64,000 nucleotides of DNA from Candidatus Kapaibacterium sp. (GTDB lineage: Bacteria > Bacteroidota > Ignavibacteria > Kapaibacteriales > UBA4661): positions 1-64,000 of the forward strand of contig JALONG010000043.1 of NCBI GenBank assembly GCA_025455065.1. Direction: 5' to 3'. Under the pieces are notes generated by a model, which searched no databases, was not told the origin of the DNA, and saw only the letters and a program-made list of their open reading frames with translations. The position numbers were made by a program, and so were the translations under genes. Each line of letters starts with the position of its first letter. The first letter of the stretch is position 1. This document shows positions 59,546-64,000 of this stretch, piece after piece.

Positions 59546-62500
59546 CTACCCCACCAGCGTCAAAAACCCATCCGCATCCAAACTTCCTCGTGCTTCGGTC
59601 ACAGACCAGAGTGTATCGTGCTTAGTGGCATCCGAAGAAGCATGAAACGGCGCTCCGATGCGCACTCGCCCGATTTCCCCTAATGGCTTTTCCTCGCCCG
59701 TTGCTTCATCCACAATGCCCAAAGCGCAGCCCGGAAGCGGCATCCCGACTGTTCCCGGCTTTGTGCCGACTTGCACACTCCACTCGCCCGGTGTCATTGC
59801 ATCCGGCACATTGACCGAAACCACCGGTGTTACGTCGCTTGCACTGAAACCGTCATACACGCTCACACCGAATTTTTGCTTGAACGCCGCTTGAGTGCTT
59901 GCTTCTGAGGCTTCGGTGTTGCCGTTTGTTCCCGTTACCACTAGGCGCAAGGACGCAAACATAAGTGGATGAAGCTGCTCCGCAGCAGCAAAGACGCGCA
60001 GTTGCCAAGGTTCGGCAAAAAGGAGCGTTGCATTGTTTCGTGCGGCAAATTTCCCCAGCGTCGGAATATCGGCATTTTCCGCACATACCAGCGTCATACC
60101 ACTCACAAGCGGCATCAGTGCGGACATGACCAAACCAAACGAGGTACAAAGCGGCTGCACACCAAGCACTGTGTCGTCTTCGCGCGGATTCAGCACCTCC
60201 GACGCTTGGCGAATGCTGAGCATGATGTGCTGGTGCGTGTACGCCACAGGGCGCAATGTTTCGCCCTTTCCTGCAAAGACCACGACCGCAGGCAAGGTTG
60301 CATCAGCTTTAGCGGAACCAGTGTTGGTAAAGTATTGCCGTTGCAATAGCCACACGGGAGCAAATTTCACCCACAAACCTTGCGCAAGGCTTATTTCCAT
60401 GCGGCTTGTGCCACTACTTTTTTGAATATCTTCCACATAGAGCAGTTTCACTGACGACAAGAGCGAAAGGATATTCGGAAAGCGCTGGCGTAAGGTTTCA
60501 AGATAGCTGCGCGTCGTGATTACCGCAGAGAGCGCTTGATTGCTTATTGTATGCCGTACTCCTGTGGCGAGGTCTTCCGCAGAACCCGTGTAATCAAGCA
60601 TGACGGCTGTTTTGGCGTTCATCATCAGTGCGAGCGTTGTCATCACGCCTTCGGTGCTTGTCGGCAGCAAAACGCCGATTGCCTTGCTTTGCGGAACATT
60701 TTCGCTCAAAGCCCGCTTCAACCCTTGCGAAAACGCGAGTGTTTGCGCAAGAAAATTTACCGATGTAAAACGCCGTTTGTCTGCTCCAACCAAGGCAATA
60801 TCAAGCGGGAAGCGCCGTGCTGTCTTGAGAAATGCCGCGTGGATGCTGTCCAGTGTTTCGGCGTAATCGCGCCACGCCTGAATCGAAAGTGCGGTAACGC
60901 TTTGTTTTACCTGCGCTGCCGTACTGCTCGGCGGCATTCGCTCGCCGAAAGCAACGGTAATGGAGCGTTTTCCACGCTGCAAGCCGCTCTGCTGCTGGTG
61001 CCGCGTGGCATACGAAAATGCCGTCCCCCAAAGTCCGCGTAAATAAAACGGCACAATATGGACAGGTTCAGCACTTTCCAACCTCTCCACAACACGCTCA
61101 AAACCTCGCTTGAAGTTTGCTAATTGCCCGTTACGGCTGATGCGTCCTTCGGGGAAAATTGCGACGACATCGCCGTTTTGAAGTGCTTTGCGAATATGCA
61201 CGAGTGATTCTTCGACATCTTTGCCTGGTGCTATCGGAATCACGCCGAAGGTCTTCAGCAAGCCCTTCAGCACGGGAAGTTCGTAAATAGAGCGCAACAT
61301 CACATAGCGAATCGGACGCGGACAGGCAATTTGCAGTACCGCCCAATCAAACCAACTCGCGTGATTCCCCAAAAGTAAGACTCCACCTGTGCTGGGGATA
61401 TTTTTCATGCCCAAAACCCGCAACGCATATCGCTGCGAAGCCATCACCAAGACCACGTACCGCACAAATGCTTGTGGCAGACGCGACAATGCAAAAATTG
61501 AGCCGACACCCGCCACAACCGCCATTCCGTAGAGCATCCATACGCTGTTGATGTTCAAAAAGCCCGTCAGCACTGCCGTCAGCACCAAAAACGACGACAT
61601 GAGCAGATTTTGCATGAAGTTATTCGCCGCCAGCACCGTTCCCGCCTCGTCGCTGCCTGCATTGAACTGCACGAGGGCGTTGAGTGGTATGAGAAATAAT
61701 CCACCCATAATGCCGTACACCAAAAAGAGCGCTGCCAAGCCCCAAAGCGAGTGAACAAGCGGCAAGACACAGAGCGAAACCGTGATACCAAGCGCTCCCA
61801 AAGGGATAACGCCCGTTTCGATAAAATCTTTTGACGCTTTTCCTGCGATGAAAGAGCCGATGATAATTCCCAAGCCGCCAACGCCCATTAAGCCGTTGGA
61901 AATGGTTGTGTTCTGGACGTGGAGTGTTTCTTTCAAATACGCAGGAAAGGCAGCCAAGACAACCTGATTCACGCCCCAAAAGACGGAAATACCAATGATA
62001 CTGAGCCAAATCACCTCCGAAGAGCGCACAGCACCTAGGTTTTGGCGCAAATATCCGAAACTCACGTATTTTCGCACATTAAAGCGCAACGCAGTGTTTG
62101 TGTCGTGTTTATGCGGCAGACGGAGGGTAAAAAGCAGTTCCAACACGGAAAAGCCCACGAGCAGCCACCCAAGCGGTGCGATAGATTGCAACAAAGCGTG
62201 TATGGAAGCGGCATCGGGGGCGATATATGCCTCGAACAGTGCGGAAAAAGCGACCGTGCCGCCCAAAATGGAAATAATCGTTACAGCCTGCACAAAAGCA
62301 TTTGCTCCGGCGATGTTCTCTTTTCCCGCAAGTTCCTTGATGTAGCCGTACTTTGCGGGGGAATAAAACGCGGCTTGAATCCCCAAAAGCAGCGTCATAG
62401 CGAAGGCGAGTTCAAACCAGCCCATGTAATACGCCAGCGTAATGACCAACGTCAAAGGCACGGCACACGCCGCCGCAACTTGAATAATGCGCTCTTTGGG

Positions 62501-62719
62501 AAATTTATCCGCCAAAAAACCCGTCGGTGTAAAAAACAGCACAAACGGCAAGACGATACACGCATTTACGAGCGCCGTCAGCACAACCTGTGTCGTGCCG
62601 TCATAGAACTTAAAAATGGTGTTTTGGATAATGATTTTATGTCCCAAATCGGTAAAGGCGTTCAAAAAGGCAATAATCAAATATGCTGCGAAGCCGCGTA
62701 TTTTCAGGATATTGAGCAT
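59546..62719 (-). CDS. LplT-PlsC-AMP-ligase fusion (Aas-like) with a decayed, truncated ligase
   Basis: 1057 residues. Residues 1-400 form a 12-helix MFS transporter (LplT-like). Residues about 425-640 are a PlsC acyltransferase with LLGNHASWFDW (HX4D) and FPEGRISRNG. Residues about 650-1057 align with acyl-ACP synthetase, but A3 reads VVFAGKGETLRPVAYTHQ, A5 is GFSASDVTP, and the chain stops at DADGFLTLVG, before the A8 GRxxDxxK motif and the C-terminal lid. The full fusion imports lysophospholipids and re-acylates them. Here flipping and acyltransfer look intact and acyl activation looks lost. No other frame restores the lid. Confidence 0.85.
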   Translation of the reverse strand: MLNILKIRGFAAYLIIAFLNAFTDLGHKIIIQNTIFKFYDGTTQVVLTALVNACIVLPFVLFFTPTGFLADKFPKERIIQVAAACAVPLTLVITLAYYMGWFELAFAMTLLLGIQAAFYSPAKYGYIKELAGKENIAGANAFVQAVTIISILGGTVAFSALFEAYIAPDAASIHALLQSIAPLGWLLVGFSVLELLFTLRLPHKHDTNTALRFNVRKYVSFGYLRQNLGAVRSSEVIWLSIIGISVFWGVNQVVLAAFPAYLKETLHVQNTTISNGLMGVGGLGIIIGSFIAGKASKDFIETGVIPLGALGITVSLCVLPLVHSLWGLAALFLVYGIMGGLFLIPLNALVQFNAGSDEAGTVLAANNFMQNLLMSSFLVLTAVLTGFLNINSVWMLYGMAVVAGVGSIFALSRLPQAFVRYVVLVMASQRYALRVLGMKNIPSTGGVLLLGNHASWFDWAVLQIACPRPIRYVMLRSIYELPVLKGLLKTFGVIPIAPGKDVEESLVHIRKALQNGDVVAIFPEGRISRNGQLANFKRGFERVVERLESAEPVHIVPFYLRGLWGTAFSYATRHQQQSGLQRGKRSITVAFGERMPPSSTAAQVKQSVTALSIQAWRDYAETLDSIHAAFLKTARRFPLDIALVGADKRRFTSVNFLAQTLAFSQGLKRALSENVPQSKAIGVLLPTSTEGVMTTLALMMNAKTAVMLDYTGSAEDLATGVRHTISNQALSAVITTRSYLETLRQRFPNILSLLSSVKLLYVEDIQKSSGTSRMEISLAQGLWVKFAPVWLLQRQYFTNTGSAKADATLPAVVVFAGKGETLRPVAYTHQHIMLSIRQASEVLNPREDDTVLGVQPLCTSFGLVMSALMPLVSGMTLVCAENADIPTLGKFAARNNATLLFAEPWQLRVFAAAEQLHPLMFASLRLVVTGTNGNTEASEASTQAAFKQKFGVSVYDGFSASDVTPVVSVNVPDAMTPGEWSVQVGTKPGTVGMPLPGCALGIVDEATGEEKPLGEIGRVRIGAPFHASSDATKHDTLWSVTEARGSLDADGFLTLVG

Positions 62720-62756
62720 GGTTTGCGAAAAAAGTGCGGAAGAAAATTGTTATACC

Positions 62757-62808
62757 AAAAACCCGCCGGACGGCATACACTCTGGGTTTGTAGCTCGTCG
62801 GGCGGGTT
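62757..62808 (-). terminator. rho-independent terminator
   Basis: On the minus strand AACCCGCCCGACG pairs with CGTCCGGCGGGTT (one bulge) around a 26-base loop and is followed by TTTT. It ends the ABC-2 permease transcript and separates it from the fusion gene. Confidence 0.8.
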
Positions 62809-62835
62809 GTACCAATATCTAAACTTGTTGTCTGC

Positions 62836-63663
62836 TTAAAACTCTTTCCGCGAAAAACTCCACGCAGAAAGCACAAAAAAGACAATACCGTAAGCAAGCG
62901 AATTAACATAGGGAACGCTGTTGGTAACGGTTTTTTCTTGGACGATATTGCTGGTAATTTGTGCCATATCAGCCACTTGCGGCGTGAGTTGATAGACCGC
63001 AGAAATCATCGTGCGCCAAAAATCGCTTGTTACGGCTTGGAACAAGAGTTCTTCACGGCTAAAAAGAAGCGGGCTGACGGTATAAACAATCAAAAAGCAA
63101 ATAACCATGCCGCTTACAGCCGAGCGCGATTGAATCCCCACAAAAACCAAAACGCCATACAACCCAAAAAATGTGAGAACAAGCGGGAAAAAGGACAGCA
63201 TATACCCCGTCGTCCACACGCCCGTTGCAATGGCAATAATAAGCCACGACCCCAGCATAAAATACAATGTCAGCAGCACAACCACCGCTAAACCGCCTAA
63301 AACCTTGCCTGTGAGCAGCATTACCCGCGAAAGTGGCTTGGAAAGCAGTAGGTCTATAACGCCTTTGGTCATCATGTTCGGCACAAGGTCGGAAGTGATG
63401 ATAATGGCAAGAATTAGCGCTGCATTAAAAAATGCAAAACTGAGACCGCTTTGCAACGAGCGCAATTTCTCGCGGAGTGCCACACCAAGCGGGTCGTCGG
63501 CTGTCGGCTGGAGATTTTGAATCTGTTCCTGAAAACCGGAACTTGAGCAGTATGCCAGCAAAATGAGCAGTCCTGCTGTCGAAATAAAGAAGAACACGAC
63601 GAACACTTTCTTGGAAAGCGCTTCGAGAAAGGTTTCGCGGATAAGAGCGTAGATTTTTATCAT
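62836..63663 (-). CDS. ABC-2 type permease
   Basis: 275 residues with six membrane helices. It starts MIKIYALIRETFLEALSKKV and contains DLVPNMMTKGVIDLLLSKPL, SRVMLLTGKVLGG, the common ABC-2 permease signature. It would form the membrane channel of an exporter. The matching ATPase is not adjacent; the orphan at 6493-7428 is a possible but unproven partner. A 15-bp tandem array lies just upstream. Confidence 0.85.
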   Translation of the reverse strand: MIKIYALIRETFLEALSKKVFVVFFFISTAGLLILLAYCSSSGFQEQIQNLQPTADDPLGVALREKLRSLQSGLSFAFFNAALILAIIITSDLVPNMMTKGVIDLLLSKPLSRVMLLTGKVLGGLAVVVLLTLYFMLGSWLIIAIATGVWTTGYMLSFFPLVLTFFGLYGVLVFVGIQSRSAVSGMVICFLIVYTVSPLLFSREELLFQAVTSDFWRTMISAVYQLTPQVADMAQITSNIVQEKTVTNSVPYVNSLAYGIVFFVLSAWSFSRKEF

Positions 63664-63674
63664 GGTGAAGATTA

Positions 63675-63815
63675 GTGCTTAGTTACTTGGTAGCTTGGTG
63701 CTTGGTTACTTGGTGCTTGGTTACTTGGTAGCTTGGTGTTTGGTTACTTGGTAGCTTGGTACTTGGTTACTTGGTGCTTGGTAGCTTGGTTACTTGGTGC
63801 TTGGTTACTTGGTGT
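63675..63815. repeat. intergenic 15-bp tandem array
   Basis: About nine imperfect copies of a 15-16-bp unit, GTTACTTGGTGCTTG, mixed with TAGCTTGG variants. It lies between ilvE and the ABC-2 permease, in the latter's upstream region. The unit closely matches the complement of the in-gene repeat at 55373-55417. Confidence 0.9.
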
Positions 63816-63833
63816 TTTTGAGCTAAATTTTGT

Positions 63834-63873
63834 CTATGACCTAGAACCCATGACCTAGAGCCTATGACCTAAG
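63834..63873. repeat. heptamer tandem repeat
   Basis: CTATGAC CTAGAAC CCATGAC CTAGAGC CTATGAC CTAAG: a 7-bp unit alternating between two forms, five and a half copies, next to the end of ilvE. Confidence 0.85.
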
Positions 63874-63876
63874 AAT

Positions 63877-64000
63877 TTACAAAAAAGAAAGCCAATTATA
63901 GGAATCAAGTCCATTTTGCGTAATATCCGCCATACGAGTCTTGAGTTTTTTGGTGATTTCGCCCTGTGTGCCGTTGCCGACGGGCTGTTTGTCCACTGAG
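63877..64000 (-). CDS. ilvE: branched-chain amino acid aminotransferase, C-terminal end only
   Basis: The last 40 codons of a leftward gene that enters from the right edge, ending TAA at 63877-63879. KQPVGNGTQGEITKKLKTRM closely follows the conserved C-terminus of IlvE (G.PVGNG..G.IT..L), ending YNWLSFL in place of the usual YGW. IlvE transaminates Val, Leu and Ile with PLP; the active-site part is outside the window. Confidence 0.8.
   Translation of the reverse strand, partial: SVDKQPVGNGTQGEITKKLKTRMADITQNGLDSYNWLSFL

Overview
This window looks like chromosomal DNA from a Bacteroidota/Chlorobiota-type bacterium (a Kapabacteria-like lineage would fit). The evidence is a TIGR03643/DUF2805 protein, a protein with a Por (type IX) secretion-type C-terminal domain, a SLBB/Wza-like export protein, an RNase G with an interrupted S1 domain, moderate GC, and many start codons without a clear Shine-Dalgarno. 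The assignment is an inference from gene content; no rRNA marker is present.

Layout. 1-12.3 kb (mostly minus strand): YbgC-type thioesterase, M28 peptidase, AspT-like transporter, rodA with rfbB, an ABC ATPase, mazG followed by a PIN toxin/antitoxin pair, kynureninase and an RND-type membrane fusion protein. 12.6-16.4 kb (plus): a TIGR03643 protein and the nuoM/nuoN complex I pair. 16.5-21.9 kb (minus): LolC/E-type permease, pgsA, a sugar epimerase, an outer-membrane barrel and a DUF2279 protein whose gene carries an in-frame mobile repeat. 22.2-24.9 kb (plus): a regulatory cluster of SiaB-like kinase, double-stranded-RNA-binding protein, SiaC-like phosphoprotein and class III adenylate cyclase. 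24.9-32.6 kb (minus): DUF445, SLBB export protein, fabF, a MFS/TetR/PaaI operon with two matching operators, and a photoactive-yellow-protein homologue with a small coiled-coil neighbour. 32.8-37.4 kb (plus): MFS transporter, ECF sigma factor, a secreted protein, and a membrane-anchored protein with a type IX-like tail that may be the sigma regulator.

37,449-50,624 is an integrative element of about 13.2 kb in the 3' end of tRNA-Arg(UCU). It is bounded by a 22-bp direct repeat, with paired TGCCCCCA sites just inside both ends. It carries a tyrosine integrase, a HEPN module, an excisionase-like HTH protein, a VirE/BT4734-type primase-helicase followed by an iteron array (probable replication origin), a MobC-like protein, a lytic transglycosylase and a TPR protein. 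At the right end is a three-gene minus-strand cargo operon (GHKL ATPase, STAS-like DUF4325, PIN nuclease) bracketed by two near-identical terminators. This cargo is the best candidate for an undescribed, possibly defensive, switch. No relaxase or capsid gene is visible.

50.6-64 kb: tRNA-Arg, SRP RNA (ffs), RNase G, a FAD oxidoreductase overlapping a divergent AMP-forming ligase, an FtsL-like protein, an RluD-like pseudouridine synthase, a Tat-exported dienelactone hydrolase, a luciferase-like monooxygenase, a 1057-residue LplT-PlsC-AMP-ligase fusion with a decayed ligase, an ABC-2 permease and the 3' end of ilvE.

The chromosome is rich in small repeats: six copies of a palindromic element with core GCACAGAC...GTCTGTGC, two copies of a 164-bp inverted-repeat element, and several 7-16-bp tandem arrays, some inside genes.
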